A DNA stretch of 64,000 nt from Limnanthes douglasii subsp. nivea (GCA_036936605.1 JAUPFV010000001.1:73303910-73367909); one strand, 5' to 3'; numbered from the stretch's first letter, positions 42,890 through 52,784 are shown. Notes: generated by a model from the sequence alone, not told the origin. Numbers and translations are program-made.

Positions 42890-42985
42890 GTTCCAAGGTG
42901 AAAAAATCATTTTTTCGCAATTTCAGTGCAATTATGTTGTTTGGTGCTATTGGTAATCTGATATCTTTTACCATCATATCATTAG
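42890..42985 (+). pseudogene. Best-preserved NHX exon
   Basis: This 96-bp exon encodes a hydrophobic segment with VKKSFFRNF then IMLFGAIGNLISFTIISL, which in plant NHX proteins follows the A-G-F-Q motif. It is bounded by TGTCAG and GTACAC. A one-base insertion follows its first codons. It is the strongest single piece of evidence for the NHX identity. Confidence 0.8.
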
Positions 42986-42995
42986 GTACACCCAC

Positions 42996-43237
42996 GGTAG
43001 GGAACATGGATGTTGTGAATATGAGATCCGGTATGTATATTCCGTTCCGAATATAAGTCAGGATCTCAACACTAGTATGATATTGTCCGTTTTGACACCC
43101 GAAAGTCGGTACGGTTCTGCTTTTGGTCCACTTCCAAAAAGCTTCATACTAGTTGAGATATTTTCTTACTTATATACCACTGATCATTCTTATGTTTAAC
43201 CAATGTGGAATGTGGGACTTTGGTGGTCACTCTAACA
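42996..43237 (-). repeat. 3' LTR of TRIM-like element 2
   Basis: It shares AGGATCTCAACACTAGTATG and CTTACTTATATACCACT with the other LTR. The outer end has diverged (GGTAGGGAACATGG versus TGTTGAGAATATGG), so the exact border is approximate. Confidence 0.78.
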
Positions 43238-43806
43238 AATTCTCCTCTCGAACAAAGTACCACCTTAGCCTCCTCAATTGACTTGCATCTGTCCAATCTA
43301 ATCAGGTTGGGGCTACCTGACGTCTAGAGGCACTACAGATGTTATTGCTCACCTCATCTTAGACCATATTGTCTTGTTCCTTAACGCCACTCCGATCAAG
43401 CCCCACTGCTTGATGAGCCACATGCACTCCGAACTAGGATCTCTAGAGCAGATCACCTTGAGCATGGCTACTTTAGTCGTCACCCTAACAAATTCTCCTT
43501 TCGAACAAAGTACCACTTTAGCCTCCTCTCAATTGACTTTCATTCGCCCAATCTAATCAGGTTGGGGCTACCTGACGTCTAGAGGCACTACGGATATTAT
43601 TGCTCACCTCCTCTTAGACCATACTATCTTGTTCCTTAGCGCCACTCCAATCAAGCCACATTGCTTGACACTCCAATCAAGCCACACTGCTTGTCACTCC
43701 AATCAAGCCACATTGCTTGCCACTCCAATCAAGCCGCACTGCTTGATGAGCCACGGGCACCTCCGAACTAGGATCTCTAGAGCATATCACCTTGAGCATG
43801 GCTACT
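43226..43806 (-). repeat. Tandem duplication of about 250 bp in TRIM-like element 2
   Basis: The segment starting TCACTCTAACAAATTCTCC at 43227 recurs from CACCCTAACAAATTCTCC at about 43481, and both end in ACCTTGAGCATGGCTACT. The second copy is longer because it holds a 26-bp minisatellite. Confidence 0.82.
43643..43746 (-). repeat. 26-bp minisatellite, four copies
   Basis: CACTCCAATCAAGCCACATT plus six bases repeats with unit starts at 43643, 43669, 43695 and 43721. The single-copy version in the first half of the duplication lies near 43388. Confidence 0.88.
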
Positions 43807-43863
43807 GGTTCATCATATTCAACCTACAAGAATTTCACCATCATCGCGCTCTGTCTGGGTCTT

Positions 43864-43875
43864 GCTCTGATACCA
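43864..43875 (-). other. Primer binding site of TRIM-like element 2
   Basis: On the minus strand TGGTATCAGAGC, two bases from the LTR, is complementary to initiator tRNA-Met. It fixes the orientation of the element. Confidence 0.85.
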
Positions 43876-43877
43876 CG

Positions 43878-44111
43878 TGTTGAGAATATGGGTTCTGTGA
43901 ATATGGGGTTTGGTCCGCATATTCCGCCTCCGTATATAATTACGGACAACAGGATCTCAACACTAGTATGATATTGTCCGCTTTGGCATCAAAGGACCCG
44001 CACGGTTTTTACTTTTGGTCCACTTCCAAAAGTCTTCATACTACTTAAGATATGTTCTTACTTATATACCACTAATCCTTCCCATGTTTAACCGATATGG
44101 GATGTGGAACA
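43878..44111 (-). repeat. 5' LTR of TRIM-like element 2
   Basis: Plus-strand ends are TGTTGAGAATATGG and ...AACA. Compared with the other LTR it lacks about 18 bp near the outer end (between GATGTGG and AACA). Confidence 0.78.
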
Positions 44112-44701
44112 ACCACATACTTTCATTCTACTTGTAGTTGCAGCTCATTTCTGATTGCTAGCATATATTTAAAATATTGTTTTGTTTGGTCTGATGTGTA
44201 AGGATACTTGACTTGGTTAAAATTACTAAGCTACATCAATAACAAGACAGGGCTGCACGCTAAAGTTTAATTTTTCTTATTTCTATTTGTTATGATCAGT
44301 TGAACAAGATCTGAATTTTCACTTACTGTATAAAAAATGGTTAGTTTAGTTTTGATCAATGTGCTATTCATTTCTCCAAGAACCTGAACACTAGTCACCT
44401 CAAGCTTCGAGACTGTCTAGGTATTTTCAGTATTCACCCAGTTCTTTGTCCTTCTTAGTTATATTTGGCATTTTTTTTCCTTTTTTTTGTCTCACTTGTT
44501 GTTCTTTTATTTTATTTAAGAAATCTGAGCCATATTTGCTGCAACAGATTCAGTTCGCACACTCCAGCTATAAAATTCTATCAATAAAATTTGTTAAGGA
44601 ACACTACTTAAAAACGTAATATTCGAACTAAAGCTTTTCATGTTGCTTTAGGTTCTTAATCAAGACGAGACACTTTTGATAACGCAGTCCAGAGTTTTGA
44701 C

Positions 44702-45086
44702 CCCAAATATTGAAATTGCAAGGTTGACTGGCATCTAATATTGAAATTGAAATTGAAAGACTGGTGTAGAGACTTTAGTAATTTACAGTTTAAGCCTACT
44801 CCACATTTAGTTTTTATTCAGAAATAGAAGAAAGTATAGTTTGGGCCATAAACCACAGAAGATTTGTTGACCTTTTTATTATCTTTCTAACGTCTTGCTT
44901 ATATTACACCTGCCGAGCTAGAATCGAACAAACTAGATCAGTGGCTTATGTATTTAATGTTTGTATGTTCGTGTCAGTCGTATAGTAAGCAAGTTGGTTG
45001 CTCGTGACGTATCTATCATCTCATTTTCCCTTTTTTAAACCAGGATCAGAGGTAAACATTATAATTGCATGTTAGAATATGATTAT
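44702..45086. other. Non-coding stretch after the NHX islands
   Basis: No further NHX exon could be recognised here, though most of the gene's 3' exons should follow if it were intact. They are lost or beyond recognition. Confidence 0.45.
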
Positions 45087-45210
45087 ATTTACAGTTCATC
45101 ACATGTTTCTATTGTATTATTTAAGCTAAAAGGATTAGTGATTTGGTCATTTACAGTTCATCACATGTTTCTATTGTATTATTTAAGCTAAAAGGATTAG
45201 TGATTTGGTC
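45087..45210 (+). repeat. Tandem duplication, 62-bp unit, two copies
   Basis: ATTTACAGTTCATCACATGT starts at 45087 and again at 45149. The two copies appear identical, so the event is recent. Confidence 0.92.
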
Positions 45211-45372
45211 AAGGCTTGAATGGATTATGGGATTTTTCAAGTATTTGATTTGGGCAAGACTAACTGAATTACCCAATCTTTATGTAGATTTAATAGGGGT
45301 CTTTACGTTACAACCGCAACAGATTACTTAGCAACTAGCCTTTTGTCATGTCGCATTTTATTATCTAGTCTC

Positions 45373-45487
45373 TTTACTGTAAACGAGTAATCTCAAGTAT
45401 TTTTTGCGAGTCATCTCAGATATTCTTCTTTTTACTGTAAACGAGTAATCTCAAGTATTTTTTGCGAGTCATCTCAGATATTCTTGG
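45373..45487 (+). repeat. Tandem duplication, 58-bp unit, two copies
   Basis: TTTACTGTAAACGAGTAATC starts at 45373 and 45431. The copies appear identical over at least 55 bp. Confidence 0.9.
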
Positions 45488-45503
45488 TGATAACTTATTT
45501 CTC

Positions 45504-46085
45504 TTATCTAGTATGCACTGCAATTGTAAACCGATATGGAATACTTGTCCACTTTGGTTGAGCAACAACCATAAAGTTTCTAAAGCCCTTGTCGTCTACA
45601 AATTTAAAGGGAAATTCATCTAATATCAACATTTTGGCTAAGGCTTTTCTACAAGCTTCCGCACTAAAAGAAACAGCTACAAGTTCACTTTGGTTATCTC
45701 CTTCTCTCACTTTAAACCCTTTTGTAGTTCGATTCTTATCAAGATTTCGATACGGATACTTTTTACATTGGTTTTTTAGATGGTTTCCTAAAGCGGATGT
45801 TCCATTTTGTTTGGGATCACAATTGTAGATTTTCTTGCAATAGTTACATGCAACGGTACGACTATCGTTAGGATTTTTACGTTCAATTTCGGTAAAATCA
45901 GCCCACACAAATGATCTTTTCCTATTCTGACCAGCAATAACGGCATCAGTGCTAAGCTCTTCCATATAATTAGTTTTTTTAGGAGGGATTCTACGATTAC
46001 CTTGAATGTTTTGACCAGCAATACCAGCATCGACGTTTTCTTGATTTGCGCTTTCTGCATTTGTAACTTCATTTTCTCCGGCCAT
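45504..46085 (-). pseudogene. hAT transposase, truncated N-terminal part with BED finger
   Basis: The likely start is the ATG at 46085 (MAGENEVTN); the frame is open a little further upstream. After an asparagine-rich leader comes SFVWADFTEIERKNP, then CNYCKKIYNCDPKQNGTSAL and HLKNQCKKYP. The C-x2-C...H-x4-C pattern is that of a BED zinc finger. KALAKMLILDEFPFKFVDDK, then FRNFMVVAQPKW and SIPYRFTIAVHT, follow, matching the start of the hAT core. The frame stops where the family continues with the RNase H-like catalytic domain. At about 194 residues it is less than a third of a normal transposase. It could still make a DNA-binding protein without catalysis. Confidence 0.85.
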
Positions 46086-46120
46086 CTTAGTTGATCTGCA
46101 CTGAGCAAATGTAAAAATCA

Positions 46121-46706
46121 AATGTAAAAAATATAAATTAAAGGATATATAGTCTCAATTGTGAAGTTTGTAATTATTGTGGTCATAACCAAACGCGTGT
46201 TAGAGAACTTTGGCACATGTAATAATTTGTCACTAATTTGAATAAATACTATAGTCGTATATGGTAGTGTAATAAACTTTGTGTATAGTAGTAGTAGTAG
46301 TAAGTCAGAGAATTTTCATTATTGAGTGTGAAAGGAAAACCATTGTGACTGTCACACACCTGGGCAGATAGATATGAAAAATTGAAGATGAAACAAATAT
46401 AAAAATCAAATGTAAAAATATAAATTAAAGGATATATAGTCTCAATTGTGAAGTTTGTAATTGAAAAATTGTTGAAATCATTCCTAACCAACCACATGTT
46501 AGAGAACTTTGGCATATGTAATAATTTGTCACTGATTTAAATAAATACGATAGGAGTATATGGTAGTGTAAAAACTTGGTGTATAATGGTAGTAGTAGTA
46601 GGTCAGAGAATTGTCATTACTGAGTGTGAAGGTAACACCATTGTGACTGTCACACACCTGCCCAATTAGATAGATATGAAAAATTGAAAAATGAAACAAA
46701 AGAGCT
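46121..46706. repeat. Tandem duplication, about 290-bp unit, upstream of the hAT remnant
   Basis: The block beginning ATGTAAAAA.TATAAATTAA at about 46121 recurs at about 46409. Both copies contain GGATATATAGTCTCAATTGT, GTTAGAGAACTTTGGCA and CATTGTGACTGTCACACACC. They differ by small indels (roughly 90% alike by eye). They lie directly 5' of the hAT frame and may be its promoter region or subterminal sequence. Confidence 0.82.
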
Positions 46707-47199
46707 TAAATTCAAGAATTTGTTATCCATGACTCTCTAATTGGTCTTCTCTCGGACCATATTAAAATATTTATCCAAACAAGAAGATAAAAAGGGTTTC
46801 AAAATGTATGAAACTTGAACAACAACAGTACAGATCTGGTCCAACAAACACAAACAGATGTTGCCCAACAAACACTAAATTCATATCAAGTGTTCAATAT
46901 ATAGGTGACGTTGATACAAAACACAGATTTTCAATTAGAAATACCGAATAGAGATAAAAATGATTTTGTTGGTTTTGGACAGAGTAAAGTTGTCGGTAAA
47001 GCAGACATCATTATTCCAGTTACAACTGGTATTACTACTAGTACTGCCACTGCAATTCTTTCTTGTGTAATTTATATTTTTACACAAACGAGAGTTGTTT
47101 AGGAATCAGAATTTACGAAACACTATATGAATCAAAGATTTACAAACGAGAATAGAATTATCAAATTAGAAACTCACCGGTCACCGGTCGTAAGGGTGA
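46707..47199. other. Non-coding spacer
   Basis: No motif-bearing frame was found. The short frame at 46905-47102 has no recognisable features. Confidence 0.4.
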
Positions 47200-47288
47200 G
47201 AAAGCTAATAGTTTCGGACTTCTTTTTCTTGCAGAGAACCCTAGAAAGCTAACGGTCTCGGACTTCTTTTTCTTGCAGAGAACCCTAG
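47200..47288. repeat. Tandem duplication, 44-bp unit, two copies
   Basis: AAAGCTAATAGTTTCGGACT and AAAGCTAACGGTCTCGGACT begin the two units. Each ends GCAGAGAACCCTAG. Confidence 0.85.
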
Positions 47289-49264
47289 CTAACAGGATCT
47301 GGTTGGCATCGAGATGAAAGAGAAACGAAAAAAAAGAAAGCAAAACGACATAAGAAAAATAGAGTAATAAACCCAACCCTAAGATAGTAAGATTAGTCTC
47401 ATTAGACAATGAAATAAATGTTACTTTTGAACTTAAGAAAAAAAAATAGTTCAAGCTCCTAAGATTCGTACCCACGATCGTGTATAATAAAAGAGTCTTA
47501 AGTTGTATCAAACGTATATAATAAAAGAGTGTTAAGTTGTATGTGTACACCCACTAGGCTAGAGGTGGCCACAATGTTTATATCAAATACCATCTATATA
47601 TTAACATATACAAGATATTCTCAGTTTGGTTCAAATCGGTAGGTTAACACGTACAAATCGAACACTGACCGAATTAAATTCGATTTAAGAAATTAAAACC
47701 GAAACCGAAATCTAGTTTTAAAAAACCGACCAAAATGACCCATTTTAGTTTGGTTCGGTCGGTTAGGTTTTTTCGGTTTTTGCTCACCCCTAATATGCAG
47801 CACCCATGGTATTTGGCCGCATGGTATTTGGCCGGTCTCATATTTTTAGATATGGTTACCTAAAATGTGTTTACCTAAATGAGAAACTTGAAAAGATTGT
47901 GATAGAGTGGACAACTGTCGTCAAACAAGTGGAAAGAAAAAAAAAATTCGCACCTTAATATTTATGCGATGAGTTTCTAGTTGGTAAGTATGAAAGTCAT
48001 AGAATTAGGTAGCTACACCTTGTATAATATTTTCTTTATCTTACTTCGTTATAATATATTTTCAGGAGGAACAATGATAAAAACTTGAAGGTTGTTAGGT
48101 TCATCAAGCATGTCGGAGATCATTCACCTCTTCAATAACTAAAACCCCATTATAGATTTTTCTTAATTTACTTGTGTTAGAAAAGCACTTGATATATAAA
48201 ATCCATTATATACTTTGTGCAATGTCACTTAAGCTGATTTGGCCAGGATTTAAGCTCTCAGTGCGCAGCGTATTGCAACCTACTTTGTCAAGGTTTGACA
48301 TCCTTTATTTTCCCTATTTTATTAGCACTTCTGTCTACCATCGCAAGCCTCCCTATCATATATTGGTACAAGTAACAGTAAACTATTATTTATTGTGATT
48401 CGATAAGTTAATTTATATCCGTTTCTGGGTCCAGGTTGTACTGTATGGTTCAGCTGGTTTAGTTGTTGTCCCGTTGGCCATGACATCGTAAATATGATTA
48501 TGAGTGCAAAACGGTATTTCGTCGGCTACATGTTTTAAATTTCCAACATTATTCCATTATTGTTTCAGATTCTTAATGATATTCTTTAAGTTTATCAGGG
48601 TTTTTTTTTCGGTAAATTTACAAACCGTTTTATAGTTATTATTAAATAGAATAATAGTATATAAATGTAGCATTGAATGGTACCGCTACTTATTCAATAT
48701 GGCACAATTATATAACATGGCCATGACGCATTATTCTAAAGATGAAATACTCATGGAGGCCTCACATGAACATGCAATATTTTTTTCTGTTTTTATGTTG
48801 GTGTATTGTTGTTTTTGAAAAATTTATACAAGTGTGATTGATAACTCTTTCGATTTTTTGATTTGATCAAGAACATCAAAAAATCAAAATGGTGCACTTT
48901 ATGGTATGTCTAAATATAAACCATATGCTAAACGTGTTTCCTATTGTCAATGTAGTATGGTCCTAAAATCTTGTTTTTCAGTACTTTTATTGATGTTTTT
49001 AATATGTTACGTTTTTCTCAATTCCAAGAAACAAAATATCCACGGGCAAGTTTTAAATTTAGAATAACTATTTAATCCAAGTTACAACACTTCGGTGACT
49101 CTAACAATTTATTTCATGGTTATTTTCCGTAAGATACATTGAATAATTAAAAATTTGTATTTAGTGGATTTTAGTTTGGCTAATTCCAATAAGTGTATCT
49201 AGATATTTGTTTAGTCTTACGGGTACATATTATTTTCTTGAACCGTTAAAATTACGTGCAAACA
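47289..49264. other. AT-rich non-coding stretch
   Basis: No confident gene. A region at about 47562-47794 has ends TAGAGGTGGCCA and (inverted) TAGGGGTGAGCA, with the GGTTCGGTCGGTT-type sequence common next to plant hAT-like MITEs. I saw no TSD, so it is only a suspicion. At 48232-48490 two short exon-like segments are described in the findings. Confidence 0.4.
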
Positions 49265-49540
49265 ACGATAGTAATGACAGAGGGTCCATTTTCCTATAGG
49301 CTAGCATTTCTCTTTTTTAAAGTTCTTTGTTTCACAGTACTAATGACAGAGGGTCCATTTTCCTATAAGCTAGCATTTCTCTCTCTTCTTACCGTTCTTT
49401 CTTTCACTTCTATTTTGTGCAGAAGAATTCATTTCTCTGTCAGAGGATCCATTTTTCTATAGGCTAGCCTTTCTCTCTTTTCTAACAGTTCTTTCTCTCA
49501 CTTATATTTTGTGCAAAAGAATTAATTTCTCTGTACGCAC
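49265..49540 (+). repeat. Tandem repeat, three diverged units
   Basis: The words GACAGAGGGTCCATTTTCCT (49276), GACAGAGGGTCCATTTTCCT (49347) and GTCAGAGGATCCATTTTTCT (49439), each followed by ATA.GCTAGC.TTTCTCT, mark three units. The third is spaced about 92 bp from the second because of an inserted TTGTGCA.AAGAATT.ATTTCT stretch. Confidence 0.82.
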
Positions 49541-49644
49541 ATGAAGAAGATGAGTCTAAACAAAAACATGTACCCTCTTCACTTTTACCAATACTTTCCA
49601 AATTTATTCTTTAATCCCACAATAATCCACTTTTCATTGATCTA

Positions 49645-49745
49645 TAATAGAGTAACAGTCCTATTACTGTTATTTCTGATAGAGTAACATTCCTATTACT
49701 ATTATTCATGATAAGGTAACAGTCCTATTACTGTTATTCATGATA
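49645..49745 (+). repeat. Tandem repeat, about 36-bp unit, three copies, inverted-repeat core
   Basis: GAGTAACAGTCCTATTACTG, GAGTAACATTCCTATTACTA and AGGTAACAGTCCTATTACTG occur at about 36-bp intervals. TAACAG...CTGTTA within a unit can pair. Confidence 0.8.
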
Positions 49746-49978
49746 GTGTGGTGTTGGTGGTGGTGGTGTTGGCCGTGTTGGTCGTGGTGGTGGTGGTGCT
49801 GTTGGCTGTGTAATCGTCGTGGTGGTGGTTGTGGTAGCTGTGTAATCGTGGTGCCTGTGGTGGCATTGGTGGTGGTGGCGGCGGTAGCTGTGGCCGTGGT
49901 GGTGATGATCGTGATGGTGGTGGTCGTGGTGACGGCCGTGGTGGTGGTGGTGACAGCGACGACTATGGTAGTAGTGTA
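49743..49978. repeat. GGT/GTG-rich trinucleotide microsatellite
   Basis: About 235 bp are dominated by GTG, GGT and GTC triplets on the plus strand. The accidental frames on both strands (tryptophan/valine-rich and histidine/threonine-rich) are products of this composition. Confidence 0.9.
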
Positions 49979-50995
49979 GTTTTTAAATAAAAGGCTAATA
50001 AAAATATTTTTTAATTTGAGGGGTTTGTTTTTAATATCAAAAAATTTATACACTTACTCGAATTATAAAAGTGTTTTGTATCTAACAAGAATTCTAAAAT
50101 ATTTAATGTATCTATTAGGAAATCACCCAGTTTATTCATATTATATATATATAATTGTGTAGAAATATTATATTGTATGACTGTATTATTAGACTTACAC
50201 CTATATAAGTAAATATAAATAGATATTACGTTATAGTACTCTAAATATATAGGTGGTGCGTCGTAGCAACAAATTTGTCCAAAGAGACTAATTATTAAGT
50301 AAAGAATTACTACCTAGATAAAGACTGACGAGAATTCATCCGATTACTCATAAGTCATAAGCTCCAAGATGGGGCATTCGATTGTGGCAACGAATCAAAC
50401 CACCGCACAATAAATCTCAGGCACATGACTTAATGAGAAACTAACAGTCATCCTAAAAAATGTTTGAGATCCTAAAGCTTTGAAATTGAATGGTTAAGAC
50501 GAAGTATTATAAAGGTTTTGTTCTATATGTAAATGGTAATTTTAATTATATTTTGTAATTCTAATTTAGTTATATTATATTTTGAATTCTCAAATTATGA
50601 AAGAGTTGCATCTATACAATTTTTCTTTTTAAATATCGTTAAGTTTAGTACTTTTTTAGTGACGATATTATTAAGATTAGTAATATGCAACTAGATGACA
50701 ACAACGTAAAGACCAACCGATTTAATTGTTTGATTTAAATGGGGCGACAACATATAACAAAAGTTATAACGTGGTGACAGGGAATCAGTGGCGTAACATA
50801 GTGGTGTTCTGGACGTTTTGATTATTATCAAATAAATTAAAATAAGATACAAAAGTTATAACAAATATGGTTTATATTGAAATCTCAAATATCAAGTTTT
50901 CATTGTTATGACATAATATACGTTACACAAGTAACTAAAATTTGATTAAAAAACAAAAATAAAAACATAATTCTAAGTTAATTTTACTTGTATTT
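49979..50995. other. AT-rich non-coding stretch
   Basis: No gene or element was recognised. Confidence 0.5.
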
Positions 50996-51536
50996 TTCTC
51001 TTACTCATAGCTTGAAAATGTTGAAGGTTAGTTGTGTTACTAATCGTGGTATATTTTCTTTTTATCCACGAATGTTACCAAACAATCATTAAGCCATGGA
51101 TCGTTCATTCTAATTTTCAACTCATTTTTCACATAATTCAAACCCGAGAAAACTTGTCCAACACTCGCCGTTGCTACAGGTAAAAGCAAAGCCAACAATG
51201 GACATAGTTATTATGTTCATTATATTATAAGTAACTTCGATATAAGGATATTTCTCCTTACAAAGTTGTGTTAGACCCCTTAAAAGGTAAGCTCTTCTTA
51301 TCGAGTCTTGAAGATCTGGATGAAAGCTAGAGACTGGGTCTCTTTTCCCTGGATAAGCCTCCAAATGTTCCCAATTTGAAGATTGTGCTTCAACTTCAGG
51401 TTGTTGATTAACAAGTTAATTTTGTGTCGCTCTGCAGTTAACTTCAGTAATTAAATTAAAAACATTTGTATTTGATTTTCTAAATTTAGGAGTTGTTTTG
51501 AAATATCTATGCATCCTATAATGACAAACATAAAAA
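50996..51536 (-). pseudogene. hAT transposase relic: N-terminus fused to C-terminus by internal deletion
   Basis: The minus strand first reads MHRYFKTTPKF and, after a stop, EAYPGKRDPVSSFHPDLQDS then IRRAYLLRG. This resembles the N-terminus of plant TTF/MYM-finger hAT proteins, with their I-R-R-A-Y-L-x-x-G-P-x-Q-P block. It jumps at once to CKEKYPYIEV, then, after a frameshift, TASVGQVFSGLNYVKNEL and WLNDCLVTF, the C-terminal hAT dimerisation domain. The whole catalytic middle is missing. Dimerisation-domain residues are well kept. Confidence 0.8.
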
Positions 51537-51699
51537 CTCAATAAATAATAATATTTAAACTTAGCAAAGCAAAAAAAAGTATGATTTATAGAGGTCTATT
51601 TGCTTTGAAATTGAACTTTACATCTCTTTATCTTAAGATAGAATATAGATCAACCAATGTTAATCTCTGTAACTAGTGAATAGTAATATAAGACATGTA

Positions 51700-51860
51700 G
51701 GAGAGAGCCCGCAGCCGCTACTCATAGTGCAATGAGTACGCACAGGGTAAACCCTCCGTCTAACGCAATAGCTTGTAAACCAACGCCAGAAGGTAAATCA
51801 CACAAGGTGACAGGCGCAGCCGAGAAAGCGTATGTAGAGGGACTCACACTCATAACCTTT
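51700..51860 (-). mobile_element. SINE copy 3, 5'-truncated
   Basis: The body matches the other copies (GCCCGCAGCCGCTACTCATA; CAACGCCAGAAGGTAAATCA). It stops near the B box (GACTCACACTCATAACC at 51841), lacking the A-box head. Confidence 0.82.
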
Positions 51861-52646
51861 GTACTTTACTCAAAAAGATTATATCTTATAGTTAGGATTT
51901 TCTACTAACATCATCAAATTTATATAAATTTGAAAATAAATAAAATATATATTAAAAATCTATATAAAAATTAATATAGTTATATATATTAAAATAAAAT
52001 AGATGAATAACTTAACTTTAAGTTAAAAAAAACGTTAATCGACACGATAAGGAATCGACAGACCTAGTGGGTTTTTGACCTAGTTTTTTGCCAGCATGAC
52101 AATGGTAAGAGATGTAAGTATATTATTAAACATATAACTTAATGGAACCAGGTGGGTTCCTGAGACCCACAGCCCTCCACCTGGCTCCGCGGTTGCATTT
52201 AGATTGCACAAACTTTCTGAAGACAACTGAGAACCTTTTACAGAGGATCAGTGATGATCTCCCAATGATTTCATGTTATTGTAAAAGCAAACCGTTTATC
52301 TTGTGATTTAAATTTGCTAAAAAAATATAAAGAAACAAGTGATGAAAATGAAAATTGACGGATCCTCGGCATCGAGATAATGTTGTGTATGTCAAAGGGA
52401 CCTTGGACAAAAAATTGTTATAGGATCTCGACTTTAAAATTCAAATCTTAATCATTTGATACATGACTTTAAACATTATTTGAATATAAATTAATTCTAA
52501 GACGGACCTAAATCTTACTTAAGTTAAACTATACATAAAAGTTATATTTCGTAGCTTATAATTTAGTAGTTTAAATCCTTAACCATTAATAACTTTATCC
52601 ACCACCTTTAATATTGGCTATAATGCTATTGTTTCATATATATTTT
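51861..52646. other. AT-rich spacer between SINE copies
   Basis: No gene is seen. At 52150-52190 there is a short GC-richer patch without known motifs. Confidence 0.45.
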
Positions 52647-52784
52647 TTTCGGAGGGAATCCGCAGCCGCCACTCAGAGTGCATACAGGAGGTAAATCACA
52701 CGAGAAAGCGTATGTAAAAGGATTCGAACTCATGACCTTTGGTCACAAGCATGTCATACTCAACCAACTCGGCTATTCTTTGGG
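52647..52784 (-). mobile_element. SINE copy 4, internally deleted
   Basis: Both ends are present: CGGAGGGAATCCGCAGCCG at about 52650 and the tRNA-like head with CCAACTCGGCTA at 52764-52775 and GGATTCGAACTC at about 52719. About 80 bp of the middle are missing. Confidence 0.85.

Larger units (their letters stand above)
42996..44111 (-). mobile_element. TRIM-like element 2, inserted in an NHX intron
   Basis: Read on the minus strand: 5' LTR (44111 to 43878), spacer, tRNA-Met primer site (43864-43875), a non-coding internal region, a polypurine tract (43238-43249, GAGAGGAGAATT on the minus strand) and the 3' LTR (43237 to about 42996). The flanks CCCAC and ACCAC form a likely TSD with one mismatch. 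The element is about 1.1 kb and has no coding capacity. It starts 10 bp after the donor of the NHX exon at 42985. Confidence 0.82.
42549..44701 (+). pseudogene. NHX-type vacuolar Na+/H+ antiporter pseudogene, introns retained
   Basis: Five exon-like islands lie in the correct order for plant NHX1-4 proteins. (1) 42549-42596 reads GHLFEETHGINESIRA, compared with the N-terminal G-H-L-L-E-E-N-x-W-M-N-E-S-I. (2) 42679-42772 has GFCMGVV then FSED. (3) 42890-42985 reads VKKSFFRNFSAIMLFGAIG, then NLISFTIISL. (4) 44529-44567 reads AIFAATDSVRTLQ. (5) 44652-44701 reads VLNQDETLL, then NAVQSFD. Splice-like borders remain: acceptor ATTATAG before 42679, donor GTATGT at 42773, acceptor TGTCAG before 42890, donor GTACAC at 42986, acceptor TTTAG before 44652. 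Splicing islands 2 and 3 gives A-G-F-Q as in NHX, with a 1-nt insertion after it. The full protein would exchange Na+ or K+ for H+ at the vacuole. Most transmembrane segments are gone. Confidence 0.78.

Noticed and set aside
43864..43875. Reading the duplicated 43.2-43.8 kb region as coding
   Set aside because: Primer site, polypurine tract and LTRs identify it as the interior of a non-coding TRIM-like element; frames there have no motifs.
47562..47794. Possible hAT-type MITE
   Set aside because: End sequences are only partly inverted repeats (about 9 of 12) and no 8-bp TSD is visible.
49706..50053. Histidine/threonine-rich and tryptophan/valine-rich frames
   Set aside because: Artefacts of the GTG microsatellite.
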